Shown piece by piece: positions 1 to 7,867 of a DNA stretch of 64,000 nt. The translations under genes were made by a program, and so were the position numbers. Positions within the stretch are counted from its first letter, which is position 1. Each line of letters starts with the position of its first letter. This DNA is from Xylanimonas protaetiae (lineage in GTDB: Bacteria > Actinomycetota > Actinomycetes > Actinomycetales > Cellulomonadaceae), in the NCBI RefSeq assembly GCF_004135385.1, contig NZ_CP035493.1, positions 434,001-498,000 on the forward strand. Direction: 5' to 3'. The notes under the pieces are model-generated. The model was not told the DNA's origin, did no database searches, and saw only the letters and a program-made list of their open reading frames with translations.

Positions 1-1252
1 TGATGGCGACGTCGAAGTCCTGCGGGCGGACCACGGGTGTGTAGAGCACCACCCGGCCACCGTGCGGGGTGACCTCGTCGCGCACCGCATGGGCCTCGGC
101 GGGGGCCATGCCCTGCAGCATCTCCAGGTCGAGCGCCTCCATGACGTCGCGTCCGCGGGCGACGAGCACGGCGAGGGCCAGGTCGAACAGGTTGTGGGAC
201 GCGACGCCGAGGCGCACCGCGCGGGTGCGCCCGGGCGTGAGCGCGGCGTCGAGGATGCGCAGGTAGTTGGCGTCGACGGCGGGCTTCGTGTCGTACGGGG
301 CCGGGGCCCAGCCGTGCAGCTCGGCCTCCACGTGCTCCATCGCCAGGTTGGCGCCCTTGACGAGGCGCACCTTGACGCGGGCGCCGCCGCGCGCGACCCG
401 CTCGGCGGCGAACGCGGTGAGCTCGTCGAGCGCGCCCAGGGCGTCGGGCAGGTAGGCCTGGAGCACGATGCCCGCCTCGAGCCCGCGGAGCTCGTCGCGG
501 CCCAGGACGTCCTGGAACACCGCGGTGGTCAGCGCGAGGTCGCGGTACTCCTCCATGTCGAGGTTGAGGAACACGCCGTGCTCCTGCGCCGCGCGGTAGA
601 GCGGCAGCAGCCGCGCGACGACGCGCTCGCGCGAGCCCTCCAGGTCCCAGGTGACGAGCTGCGCGGCGACCGAGGAGACCTTGACCGACACGTAGTCGAC
701 GTCGGGCCGCTCGACGAGCGCGACGGTCCGCGCGAGCCGGGCGCGGGCCTCCTCCTCGCCGAGCACGGCCTCGCCGAGCAGGTTGACGTTGAGCGCGAAG
801 CCCTGGGCGCGGGTGCGGGCCAGATGCCTGCCCAGGCCGGGGCCGGCGTCGGCGACGAGGTGCCCGACGAGCTGTCGCAGCCGGGCGCGCGCGGCCGGCA
901 CGACGACCTGGGGCAGCCTCGGCGCGAGGCGCGCCCCCGCGCGCAGCAGGAGCCGGTCGCCGCGGCCGAGGAACGAGGCGGCGCCGGCCCTCGTACCGAG
1001 CGCGTCGCCGGCGCTCGCGCCGAGCGCGGCGAGCGCCTTCGCGGCCACGCGGACGTCCTGCGGCCGGGCGACGTCGTCGACGAACCGCACCGCGAGCTCG
1101 AGCCCGGCCGGGTCGGCGACGAGCCGGCCGAGGCGGGCGGCGTCGCGCGCCGCACGGCGGTCGGCGCCCGACGCCGCGGCCCAGCGGCCGGCCAGCGCGA
1201 CGGCGTCGTCGACGAGATGGGCGAGCTCGACGTCCTGCTTCGTGACTGCCAT
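1..1252 (-). CDS. putA: Proline dehydrogenase / PutA-type protein, N-terminal part (runs off the window)
   Basis: Oxidises proline to pyrroline-5-carboxylate with FAD. About 417 residues are visible from the start codon at 1252 to the window edge. They read as the proline dehydrogenase (PRODH) barrel: a DYVSVKVSS strand, a NLDMEEYRDL motif typical of the PRODH active site, VRLVKGAN and then GVASHNLF. The stop codon is outside the window, so it cannot be seen whether a P5C dehydrogenase domain follows as in bifunctional PutA; the roughly 120-residue N-terminal part before the barrel fits the PutA type. ATG is chosen because a CACAGT -10-like box lies 7 bases upstream, the leaderless arrangement common here; the GGGAGG next to the ATG is too close to act as a ribosome site. 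It is transcribed away from the aldo/keto reductase gene. Confidence 0.85.
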   Translation of the reverse strand, partial: MAVTKQDVELAHLVDDAVALAGRWAAASGADRRAARDAARLGRLVADPAGLELAVRFVDDVARPQDVRVAAKALAALGASAGDALGTRAGAASFLGRGDRLLLRAGARLAPRLPQVVVPAARARLRQLVGHLVADAGPGLGRHLARTRAQGFALNVNLLGEAVLGEEEARARLARTVALVERPDVDYVSVKVSSVAAQLVTWDLEGSRERVVARLLPLYRAAQEHGVFLNLDMEEYRDLALTTAVFQDVLGRDELRGLEAGIVLQAYLPDALGALDELTAFAAERVARGGARVKVRLVKGANLAMEHVEAELHGWAPAPYDTKPAVDANYLRILDAALTPGRTRAVRLGVASHNLFDLALAVLVARGRDVMEALDLEMLQGMAPAEAHAVRDEVTPHGGRVVLYTPVVRPQDFDVAI

Positions 1253-1293
1253 GCCTCCCACTGTGGCGCAGACCGCGGCCCCCTGGCCTGCCC

Positions 1294-1299
1294 TAGGTT
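1294..1299 (+). promoter_or_regulatory. -10 box TAGGTT of a leaderless promoter
   Basis: TAGGTT ends 6 bases before ATG 1306. No Shine-Dalgarno sequence precedes the start codon, so the mRNA probably begins at the ATG. No clear -35 box is visible. Confidence 0.5.
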
Positions 1300-1305
1300 G
1301 TGACC

Positions 1306-2124
1306 ATGACCGTTCCCACCATCACGCTCCCGCACGGCGCCGCGCTCCCCGCTCTCGGGCTCGGCACCTGGCCCATGGACGACGCCGAGGCCGCCGTCGG
1401 CGTCCGCACCGCCCTCGAGGCCGGCTACCGCCTCGTCGACACCGCCGAGAACTACGGCAACGAGACCGGCGTCGGGCAGGGCCTGCGGGACTCCGGCGTC
1501 GCGCGCGAGGACGTGTTCGTCACCACCAAGCTCAACCGGGCGTGGCACACGGACGTGCGCGGGGCGTGGGAGAACAGCGTGCGGCGCCTCGGCGTCGAGT
1601 ACCTCGACCTGTTCCTCATCCACTGGCCCAACCCCGACCACGACCAGTACGTCACCGCGTGGGAGGGCCTCGTCGCGCTGCTCGAGCAGGGCAAGGTCCG
1701 CGCCATCGGCATGTCGAACTTCAAGCCCGCGCACCTGGACCGCGTCGTCGCCGCGACGGGCGTCGCGCCGGACGTCAACCAGATCAACCTCAACCCGTAC
1801 GCGCAGCGGGCCGCATCCGTGGCCGCCAACGCCGCGCTCGGCACCGTCACCGAGGCCTGGAGCCCGATCAAGCCCGCCTCGATGCTGGCCGAGCCCGCGA
1901 TCGTGCGCGCCGCCGAGGCGCACGGCGTCACCCCCGCGCAGGTCGCCCTGCGCTGGAGCACGCAGCACGGCTACGTTCCCATCCCCAAGTCGGCCGACCC
2001 CGTGCGGCAGGCGCAGAACCTGGCGGTCTTCGACTTCACGCTGTCCGACGACGAGGTCGCCGCCATCGACGCCCTCGACCGGGGCGAGGCGGGCGTGACG
2101 GACTCGGACGTGTTCGGCCACTGA
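1306..2124 (+). CDS. Aldo/keto reductase (2,5-diketogluconate reductase-like)
   Basis: NAD(P)H-dependent reductase of sugar or other carbonyl compounds in the cytoplasm. The 272-residue protein has the complete AKR signature: LGLGTWPM near the N terminus, catalytic Asp45 and Tyr50 in VDTAENYGNE, Lys75 in TTKLN and His106 in FLIHWPNP, then GMSNF and the C-terminal cofactor-binding IPKSADP. The length is normal for the family. ATG 1306 is preferred over GTG 1300 because the -10 box TAGGTT (1294-1299) puts the transcript start at or next to this ATG. A strong hairpin follows 10 bases after the stop, so it is probably a single-gene unit. The natural substrate cannot be read from the sequence. Confidence 0.9.
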   Translation: MTVPTITLPHGAALPALGLGTWPMDDAEAAVGVRTALEAGYRLVDTAENYGNETGVGQGLRDSGVAREDVFVTTKLNRAWHTDVRGAWENSVRRLGVEYLDLFLIHWPNPDHDQYVTAWEGLVALLEQGKVRAIGMSNFKPAHLDRVVAATGVAPDVNQINLNPYAQRAASVAANAALGTVTEAWSPIKPASMLAEPAIVRAAEAHGVTPAQVALRWSTQHGYVPIPKSADPVRQAQNLAVFDFTLSDDEVAAIDALDRGEAGVTDSDVFGH

Positions 2125-2133
2125 GCCCGTTCC

Positions 2134-2171
2134 GGCGGCGGCCGCTCCCCTGCCCGGGGGCGGCCGCCGCC
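2134..2171 (+). terminator. GC-rich stem-loop after the aldo/keto reductase
   Basis: GGCGGCGGCCGC followed by TCCCC pairs with GGGGGCGGCCGCCGCC across a 5-base loop, with one mismatch. It starts 10 bases after the stop codon and is followed by TGGTCTGTT. Intrinsic-type terminators without a long T run are usual in high-GC actinobacteria. Confidence 0.7.
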
Positions 2172-2258
2172 TGGTCTGTTGAGCCGCCCTGAACGCCCCC
2201 TGCGCGCGACACGAACCCGGGCACGCCGGTCCTGTGTGGCGTGGACCACCCGCGTCAC

Positions 2259-2264
2259 TACCGT
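2259..2264 (+). promoter_or_regulatory. -10 box TACCGT of a leaderless promoter
   Basis: TACCGT, 7-base spacer, then GTG 2272. The same hexamer in the same position is found before the AAA ATPase gene (6556-6561) and uppS (13040-13045, other strand). Confidence 0.5.
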
Positions 2265-2271
2265 GGCAGTC

Positions 2272-3522
2272 GTGACCTCTGCGCCCTCCCCCATCGTCAG
2301 CGCCTACGCCCAGCTCGCGGCGGCGGTCCGGCACCTCGGCTACGACGAGGGCCTCCACCAGCACCTGCGCACGCCCCGGCGCGAGCTGCACGTCGCCGTG
2401 CCGCTGCGCACCGACGCCGGGGACCTCAAGCTCTTCCACGGCTACCGCGTGCAGCACAACGTCTCGCGCGGCCCCGGCAAGGGCGGGCTGCGCTTCAGCC
2501 GCGACGTCGACATCGACGAGGTGCGCGCCCTGGCGATGTGGATGACGTGGAAGTGCGCCGTCGTCGACATCCCGTACGGCGGCGCCAAGGGCGGCGTCAC
2601 CATCGACCCGGCCGAGCACTCCGCCGCGGAGCTCGAACGCGTGACCCGCCGCTACACCACCGAGATCATGCCGCTCATCGGCCCCGAGACCGACATCATG
2701 GCCCCCGACATGGGCACCGACGAGCAGACCATGGCGTGGGTCATGGACACCTACTCGACGTCGCGCGGGCACACCATCCCCGCCGTCGTCACGGGCAAGC
2801 CGATCGCCATCGGCGGCTCGCTGGGCCGCGCCGTGGCCACCTCGGCGGGCGTCGTGCACGTGACCCAGTCCGCGCTCGAGGCGCAGGGCGAGAAGGTCGC
2901 CGGCAAGACGGTCGCGGTCCAGGGCTTCGGCAAGGTCGGCTCGCACGCCGCCGCGATCTACGCCGCACGCGGCGCACGCGTGGTCGCCGTCTCCGACGTC
3001 CACGGCGGCGTCCGCGACGACGCGGGCCTCGACATCGACCGCCTCTTCGCCCACGTCGCGGCAGCCGGCACCGTCGTCGGCTTCGCCGACGCGGACCCGA
3101 TCACGAACGCCCAGATGCTCGCGATGGACGTCGACGTGCTCGTGCCCGCCGCCATGGAGAACGTGCTCACGGCCGAGACGGCGCCGACCGTCCGGGCCCG
3201 CCTCGTCGTCGAGGGCGCGAACGGCCCCACGACCCCCGAGGCCGACGCCGTCATGGAGGCCAACGGCATCACCGTGATCCCCGACATCCTCGCGAACGCC
3301 GGGGGCGTCGTCGTCTCCTACTTCGAGTGGGTGCAGGCCAACCAGGTGTACTGGTGGACCGCGCAGGAGATCGACGAGCGCCTCGAGCAGCGCATGGTCA
3401 TGGCGTACGACGCCGTCGCCGAGCTCGCCCGCCGCGACGGGCTCTCGCTGCGCGAGGCCGCCAACGTCATCGCCGTCAAGCGCGTCGCCGAGGCGCACTC
3501 GATCCGGGGCCTGTACCCCTGA
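2272..3522 (+). CDS. Glu/Leu/Phe/Val dehydrogenase family protein
   Basis: Oxidative deamination of an amino acid (glutamate or a branched-chain amino acid) with NAD(P). The 416-residue protein shows the substrate-domain motif GPGKGGLRF, the catalytic lysine (Lys106) in PYGGAKGGV, APDMGTDEQTM, the NAD-binding VQGFGKVG and the C-terminal ANAGGVVVSYFEW. Length and motifs fit the hexameric GdhA type. GTG 2272 is chosen because the -10 box TACCGT (2259-2264) lies 7 bases before it, again suggesting a leaderless message; an upstream GTG at 2179 would place that promoter inside the gene. Which amino acid is used cannot be decided from sequence; Glu is most likely by family size. Confidence 0.9.
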   Translation: MTSAPSPIVSAYAQLAAAVRHLGYDEGLHQHLRTPRRELHVAVPLRTDAGDLKLFHGYRVQHNVSRGPGKGGLRFSRDVDIDEVRALAMWMTWKCAVVDIPYGGAKGGVTIDPAEHSAAELERVTRRYTTEIMPLIGPETDIMAPDMGTDEQTMAWVMDTYSTSRGHTIPAVVTGKPIAIGGSLGRAVATSAGVVHVTQSALEAQGEKVAGKTVAVQGFGKVGSHAAAIYAARGARVVAVSDVHGGVRDDAGLDIDRLFAHVAAAGTVVGFADADPITNAQMLAMDVDVLVPAAMENVLTAETAPTVRARLVVEGANGPTTPEADAVMEANGITVIPDILANAGGVVVSYFEWVQANQVYWWTAQEIDERLEQRMVMAYDAVAELARRDGLSLREAANVIAVKRVAEAHSIRGLYP

Positions 3523-3554
3523 CCGGGTCACGCGCGGGCGAGCTCCACACAGCC

Positions 3555-4424
3555 GTGACGTCGCGGCTGCGCGCGGCGGGCTGCGTCTTCGCCGAGGAGG
3601 AGGCCGCGCTGCTGCTCGAGGCCGTCGGTCGGGACGTGCCCCCCGGATCGGAGCGTGCGGCGCACGCCACGTCCCGATCCGCGGCGCACGTCCCGATCGA
3701 CGCCGAGGGGCGGCTCGAGGGGCTCGTCGCGCGGCGCGTCGCCGGCGAGCCGCTCGAGCACGTCCTCGGCTGGGTCGCGTTCGCCGGGCGGCGGTGGGCG
3801 GTCGCGCCGGGGGTGTTCGTGCCGCGGCAGCGCTCCGCGCTGCTCGTCGACCTCGCCCTGGCGGCCGTGCGCCCGACCATGTCGGCCGTGCGCTCGACGA
3901 CGTCGGCCGTCGTCGTCGACCTGTGCTGCGGCACGGGGGCGCTGGGGGGTGCCGTCGCGGCGGCGTTGCGGGACGACGGCGCCGCCGTCGAGCTGCACGC
4001 CGCCGACCTGGACCCGGCGGCGACGGCGTGCGCCGCGGAGAACCTGGCGCCGTTCGGCGGGGCGGTCCACACGGGCGACCTGTACGCCGCCCTGCCGCCG
4101 GGACTGCGCGGCCGGGTCGACCTGCTGCTGTGCCACGCGCCCTACGTGCCGACGGCCGCCATCGCGCTCCTGCCGCCCGAGGCGCGCGAGCACGAGCCGC
4201 TCACGGCGCTCGACGGCGGCCCCGACGGGCTGGAGGTGCTGCGGCGCGCGATCGGAGAGGCCACGGCCTGGCTGGCACCGGGCGGCACCCTGCTGTTCGA
4301 GCTGGGCGACGAGCGCCAGCGCACGACGGCGCAGGCCCTCCTGGCGCGGGAGGGCCTGCGCGCGACGGTGCACGAGGACGACGAGACGGGCGCCACCGTG
4401 GTCACGGCGACGGCCGCCCGCTGA
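3555..4424 (+). CDS. PrmC/HemK-related protein N5-glutamine methyltransferase-like protein with altered catalytic motif
   Basis: Class I SAM-dependent methyltransferase of the PrmC-related actinobacterial family. The 289-residue protein starts with the helical substrate-binding domain (EEEAALLLEAVG), has the family landmark VAGEPLEHVLGW and GVFVPRQR, then the SAM-binding motif VVDLCCGTGALG. The catalytic (N/D)PPY-type motif reads LLCHAPYVP: the expected Asn is His (codon CAC), so methylation of glutamine as in PrmC is doubtful. GTG 3555 is chosen because homologous sequence begins right there (TSRLRAAGCVFAEEEA). Between residues about 25 and 48 the reading frame runs through a four-box repeat element that also occurs at 7769-7840, giving an unusual linker. 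It lies 33 bases after the dehydrogenase and is probably co-transcribed with it. Confidence 0.75.
   Translation: MTSRLRAAGCVFAEEEAALLLEAVGRDVPPGSERAAHATSRSAAHVPIDAEGRLEGLVARRVAGEPLEHVLGWVAFAGRRWAVAPGVFVPRQRSALLVDLALAAVRPTMSAVRSTTSAVVVDLCCGTGALGGAVAAALRDDGAAVELHAADLDPAATACAAENLAPFGGAVHTGDLYAALPPGLRGRVDLLLCHAPYVPTAAIALLPPEAREHEPLTALDGGPDGLEVLRRAIGEATAWLAPGGTLLFELGDERQRTTAQALLAREGLRATVHEDDETGATVVTATAAR
3627..3698. repeat. Composite palindromic element, four boxes of a 13-mer (copy 1, inside a gene)
   Basis: Two direct copies of a box related to GATCGGAACGTGC (3627-3639 GGTCGGGACGTGC, 3646-3658 GATCGGAGCGTGC) are followed by two inverted copies (3666-3679 and 3686-3698, GCACGTCCCGATC). The boxes start every 19-20 bases. 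The same fwd-fwd-rev-rev layout with the same spacing is present at 7769-7840. This copy lies in the coding region of the PrmC-like gene without breaking the frame. Confidence 0.7.
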
Positions 4425-4481
4425 ACGTCGGCGCGACCTCGTCTCGCGCGGGACCCAGAACCCAGGCCCGCGGCGGCGACG

Positions 4482-5305
4482 TCAGGCGAGCGGCTGGTTG
4501 GCCGCCCACGTCGCCAGGGTGACGCGCGGGCCTGTGAAGAACGGGACCTCCTCGCGCACGTGGCGGCGGGCCTCCGTGGCGCGCAGGTCACGCATGAGGT
4601 CGACGATGCGGTGCAGCTCGTCGGCCTCGAACGCGAGCAGCCACTCGTAGTCGCTCAGCGCGAAGGTCGACATGGTGTTGGCGCGCACGTCGGCGTACCC
4701 GGCCGCGGCCATGCCGTGGTCGCGCAGCATGGTGCGGCGCTCGTCGTCGGGCAGCAGGTACCAGTCGTAGGACCGCACGAACGGGTAGACGCACGCGTAG
4801 TCGCGCGGCGCCTCGCCGGCGAGGAACGCGGGCACGTGCCCGCGGTTGAACTCGGCGGCGCGGTGCAGCGCGACGACGGACCACACGGGCTCCAGCGCGG
4901 CGCCGAGCTCCGAGGCCCGCAGGCGGTGGAACGCGCCCTGCACGGACTCCACGGAGGGGCCGTGCACCCAGATCATGAGGTCGGCGTCGGCGCGCAGGCC
5001 GGCGACGTCGTACGTGCCGCGCACGACGACGTCGCCCGTGGCGCGGGCGGGGTCACGGTCGGCGGACGGCTGGCCGTCCCACAGCGCGTCCTCGGCGGCG
5101 GCGACCACGGCGGAACGCTCCATGAGGTCCGACGGGAGCGCCTGCGTCGTCGCGAAGGCGGCGACCAGGGCGTAGCGGATCGAGGCGTTGATCGCCGTCG
5201 TGTCGACGTCGGCGCCAGTGCCCCCACCCCCGAGTCTCCTCGCTTCGCTGCGGGGACTCGCGGGGACCCCGGGGTGTCGCCGTGGACGTGGGTGGTGTCG
5301 CTCAT
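4482..5305 (-). CDS. hemQ: Coprohaem decarboxylase HemQ (chlorite dismutase family), apparent frameshift near the N terminus
   Basis: Converts coprohaem III to protohaem in the coproporphyrin-dependent haem pathway. The main frame (from about 5230 down to 4482) carries the family signature: [32 protein letters not shown], the catalytic Tyr region [10 protein letters not shown], the probable haem-ligand His in LRDHGM and [18 protein letters not shown]. The conserved N-terminal [13 protein letters not shown] lies upstream of the first in-frame ATG (5123), and that frame has no ATG, GTG or TTG further up. The ATG at 5305 overlaps the hemH stop (ATGA) and opens [10 protein letters not shown] in another frame; one extra G in the two G runs at 5221-5231 joins the two frames into a 274-residue protein. 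So the start is probably 5305 with a one-base loss, either a sequencing error or a true lesion. Translationally coupled to hemH. Confidence 0.8.
5231..5260. repeat. Hairpin in the hemQ N-terminal linker
   Basis: CGAGTCTCC (5231-5239) pairs with GGGGACTCG (5252-5260) with one mismatch around a 12-base loop rich in CGCTTCGCTG. It sits between the hemQ start codon and the conserved domain, next to the presumed frameshift, and looks like a small palindromic repeat that has entered the linker. Confidence 0.4.
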
Positions 5306-6447
5306 CGGTGCATGTCCTCGCTGCAGAGTGCGGGAACGCCGCTGGGCTGCTCGTGGACGCGCAGGCAGCAGTCGTTCGGGGTGACGGACGGGAAGGCCGG
5401 GAACGACCCGACGACGGCCTCGTCCACCCGCTCGCCGCGGGCGAGCGCGGCGCGCTCCAGCACGAGGTCGACGAGCTGCTTGACGAACACCGGCCGGGTG
5501 CCGACCGTACCGGCCCGCACGGCCGTCATGCCGAGGTCACGAGCCGTGGCCAGGGCCTCGGTGTCGAGGTCGTAGGCGACCTCCATGTGGTCGGAGACGA
5601 ACCCGATGGGCGAGAGGACGACGTCGCGCAGGCCGCTCTCCGCCAGCGAGCCCAGCAGGTCGTTGACGTCGGGCTCCAGCCACGGCTGGTGCGGCGGGCC
5701 CGAGCGCGAGCAGTACGCGAGCTCCCACGCGACGGCGTGGCCCAGGGCCTCGCCCACGCGCGCGGCGACGAGGGCTGCGATGTCGAGGTGCTGCTCGGCG
5801 TAGGTGGCGTGCCCGACGCCGGAGGCGGCCTCCATCGTCGTCGGGATGGAGTGCGTGACGAAGACGAGCCGCGCGGCGGCGGCGTCGCCGCCCGCCTCGG
5901 CCAGCGCGGCGAACGCCTCGACGACGGCGTCGACGTTGCCCTGGACGAAGCCGGGGGTGTTGAAGTACGCGCGGAGCTTGTCGAACTGGACGCCGGTGGA
6001 GCCGTCCGGGCCGAGCTGGCCGCGCTGGTCGAGCACGGCGGCGAGGTCCTCGCGGTACTGGCGGCAGCCGGAGTACGAGGAGTACGCGCTGGTCACCAGG
6101 GCCACGGCCCGCGTCGCGCCCATGGCCTCGAGCTCGTCGACCGCGTCGGTGGTGTACGGGGCCCAGTTGCGGTTGCCCCACACGACCGGCAGGTCGATGC
6201 CGCGCTCGGCGAGCTCCTTCTCGAGCGCGCCCTTGAGCGCGAGGTTCTGCTCGTTGATGGGGCTCTTGCCGCCAAATCCGTAGTAGTGCTCGCCCACCTG
6301 CTCGAGGCGGGCGTCGGGGATCCCCTTGCCGGCGGTGACGTTGCGCAGGAAGGGCACCACGTCTTCGGGCTTGTCGGGGCCGCCGAACGAGTACAGCAGC
6401 AGGGCGTCGTAGGGGCGCGCCCCGTGATCCGCGGAGAACGAAGGCAT
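5302..6447 (-). CDS. hemH: Coproporphyrin III ferrochelatase (HemH/CpfC)
   Basis: Inserts iron into coproporphyrin III. The 381-residue protein has [15 protein letters not shown] at the N terminus, [11 protein letters not shown], the conserved VTHSIP with the metal-site His, and [10 protein letters not shown] with the second conserved His and an acidic residue. Cysteines in YSGCRQY and in the C-terminal tail (CCLRVHE and ALCSED) match the pattern that holds a [2Fe-2S] cluster in actinobacterial ferrochelatases. ATG 6447 is chosen because GGGAGG lies 9 bases upstream; the ATG at 6456 directly abuts that box. It shares a 4-base overlap (ATGA) with hemQ, so metal insertion and decarboxylation are made as one operon, as expected for the coproporphyrin pathway. 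It diverges from the AAA ATPase gene. Confidence 0.93.
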   Translation of the reverse strand: MPSFSADHGARPYDALLLYSFGGPDKPEDVVPFLRNVTAGKGIPDARLEQVGEHYYGFGGKSPINEQNLALKGALEKELAERGIDLPVVWGNRNWAPYTTDAVDELEAMGATRAVALVTSAYSSYSGCRQYREDLAAVLDQRGQLGPDGSTGVQFDKLRAYFNTPGFVQGNVDAVVEAFAALAEAGGDAAAARLVFVTHSIPTTMEAASGVGHATYAEQHLDIAALVAARVGEALGHAVAWELAYCSRSGPPHQPWLEPDVNDLLGSLAESGLRDVVLSPIGFVSDHMEVAYDLDTEALATARDLGMTAVRAGTVGTRPVFVKQLVDLVLERAALARGERVDEAVVGSFPAFPSVTPNDCCLRVHEQPSGVPALCSEDMHR

Positions 6448-6555
6448 GCCCCGCATCCTCCCACCGGCGCCTCGGAGTTCCGACCACGATGCCGCGGAAG
6501 GGATGTGACGTTGTTGCGACGTGACGTCACCACGCGCGTTGTCGGTGGTCACGCC

Positions 6556-6589
6556 TACCGTGGGCCGCATGAGCCCGGAGCGACCGTGA
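6556..6589 (+). promoter_or_regulatory. Leaderless -10 box and six-codon open frame overlapping the ATPase start
   Basis: TACCGT (6556-6561) lies 7 bases before ATG 6569. That ATG opens a six-codon frame, MSPERP, whose TGA (6587-6589) overlaps the GTG start of the ATPase gene (GTGA). This would be a leaderless mini-frame coupled to the ATPase, or the real transcript start may be slightly different. Seen directly; function is inference. Confidence 0.35.
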
Positions 6590-7770
6590 TCCGCACCCTC
6601 GCCGTCGACGGGTACCGCTCGGTCCGCAGCCTCGTGCTGGCGCTCGACCGGCTCACCGTCGTGACGGGCGCCAACGGGGTGGGCAAGTCGTCGCTGTACC
6701 GGTCGCTGCGGCTGCTGGCGGAGTGCGCGGCGGGCGGCGTCGTCGGGGCCGTGGCCCGCGAGGGCGGGCTCGCCTCGACGCTGTGGGCGGGGCCCGAGGT
6801 CATCGGCCGCGCCGTCCGCGAGGGCCGGCACCCCGTCCAGGGGACGGTCCGCAGCGGCCCGGTGTCGCTGCGGCTCGGGTTCGCGTCGGACGACCTCGGC
6901 TACGCCGTCGACCTGGGGCTGCCGCAGCAGCAGAAGCTCCCGGACGGCTCCCGGCACCCGTTCGCCAATGACCCCGAGATCAAGGTCGAGGCCGTCTGGA
7001 CCGGCCCGGTCCCACGCCCCGCGGCGCTCGCCGCCGAGCGTCGCGGCCCCGCGGTGCGCGTCCGCGGCGACGACGGCGCCTGGCAGCCCCGCCCGGGGCG
7101 GCTGCGCACGTTCGAGTCGATGCTCACCGAGGTGGTCGACCCCGCGCGGGCGCCGGAGCTGCTCGACGTCCGCGAGCGCCTGCGCGGCTGGCGGTTCTAC
7201 GACCAGCTCCGCACGGACCTGGACGCCCCCGCGCGCACGCCGCAGGTGGGCACGCGCACGCCCGTGCTCGGGCCCGACGGCGCGGACCTTGCGGCGGCCC
7301 TGGCGACGATCGCCGACCTGGGCCTGGGCTCTGACCTGGAGCGGGCCGTGTCGCGGGCGTTCCCGGGCTCGCGGCTCGCGGTCGACGCGCGCGACGGTCG
7401 GTTCGAGGTGAGGCTGCACCAGCACGGGCTGCTCCGCCCGCTGACGGCGGCGGAGCTGTCGGACGGGACGCTGCGCTACCTGCTGTGGGTCGCCGCGCTG
7501 CTGACACCGCGCCCGCCCGAGCTGCTCGTGCTCAACGAGCCGGAGACGAGCCTGCACCCGGACCTGCTGCCGGCGCTGGGCGAGCTGGTGCGCGAGGCGG
7601 CGCAGCGCACCCAGGTGGTGGTGGTGACGCACTCGGCGCCGCTCGTCGCGGCGATGGGCTCGGGCGACGGCGTCGCGCGCGTCGAGCTGGTGAAGGACTT
7701 CGGGGAGACACGCGTCGCGGGCCGCGAGGGCCGGTTCGACCAGCCGCCCTGGACGTGGCCGTCGCGCTGA
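6586..7770 (+). CDS. AAA family ATPase (RecF/OLD-like)
   Basis: A 394-residue ATP-binding protein of the AAA_21/SMC-like group. Walker A is TGANGVGKSSLYR at residues about 24-36; the C-terminal half has the signature-like LSDGTLRYL, Walker B LLVLNEPETSLHP and the switch region VVVVTHSAPLV. The centre (about residues 110-230) has no recognisable domain. There is no TOPRIM domain, so it is not a classical OLD nuclease. GTG 6586 is supported by GGAG just upstream and by the fit to the family start (VIRTLAVDGYRSV). The gene stands alone between hemH and a repeat element, so its job, possibly DNA repair or defence, cannot be inferred from neighbours. Confidence 0.8.
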   Translation: MIRTLAVDGYRSVRSLVLALDRLTVVTGANGVGKSSLYRSLRLLAECAAGGVVGAVAREGGLASTLWAGPEVIGRAVREGRHPVQGTVRSGPVSLRLGFASDDLGYAVDLGLPQQQKLPDGSRHPFANDPEIKVEAVWTGPVPRPAALAAERRGPAVRVRGDDGAWQPRPGRLRTFESMLTEVVDPARAPELLDVRERLRGWRFYDQLRTDLDAPARTPQVGTRTPVLGPDGADLAAALATIADLGLGSDLERAVSRAFPGSRLAVDARDGRFEVRLHQHGLLRPLTAAELSDGTLRYLLWVAALLTPRPPELLVLNEPETSLHPDLLPALGELVREAAQRTQVVVVTHSAPLVAAMGSGDGVARVELVKDFGETRVAGREGRFDQPPWTWPSR

Positions 7771-7840
7771 TCGGAGCGTGCCTCCCGGATCGGAACGTGC
7801 ACGTGGGCGCACGTTCCGATCCCGCAAGCACGTTCCGATC
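7769..7840. repeat. Composite palindromic element, four boxes of a 13-mer (copy 2, intergenic)
   Basis: Boxes at 7769-7781 (GATCGGAGCGTGC), 7788-7800 (GATCGGAACGTGC), 7809-7821 and 7828-7840 (both GCACGTTCCGATC, inverted). The inner pair forms a perfect 13-bp stem. Box starts are 19, 21 and 19 bases apart. The first box overlaps the ATPase stop codon. Between convergent genes it may also act as a terminator, but the identical layout at 3627-3698 shows it is a repeated element. Confidence 0.75.
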
Positions 7841-7867
7841 GGGCGCGGGCGCCCGGGGCGCGCTCGA

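Noticed and set aside
529-3531. A 1000-codon open frame on the minus strand across the aldo/keto reductase and dehydrogenase genes
   Set aside because: It is antisense to two genes with complete catalytic motifs and has only low-complexity Arg/Gly/Val-rich content. Long open shadow frames are normal at this GC level.
4973-5305. A separate 110-residue protein starting [10 protein letters not shown]
   Set aside because: The first residues are better explained as the true HemQ N terminus followed by a one-base frameshift; the rest has Ser/Arg-rich shadow composition.
6521-6530. Palindrome GTGACGTCAC in the hemH-ATPase divergent region
   Set aside because: A 10-bp palindrome of this composition is expected by chance at high GC; no second copy or -10 box is near enough to support an operator.
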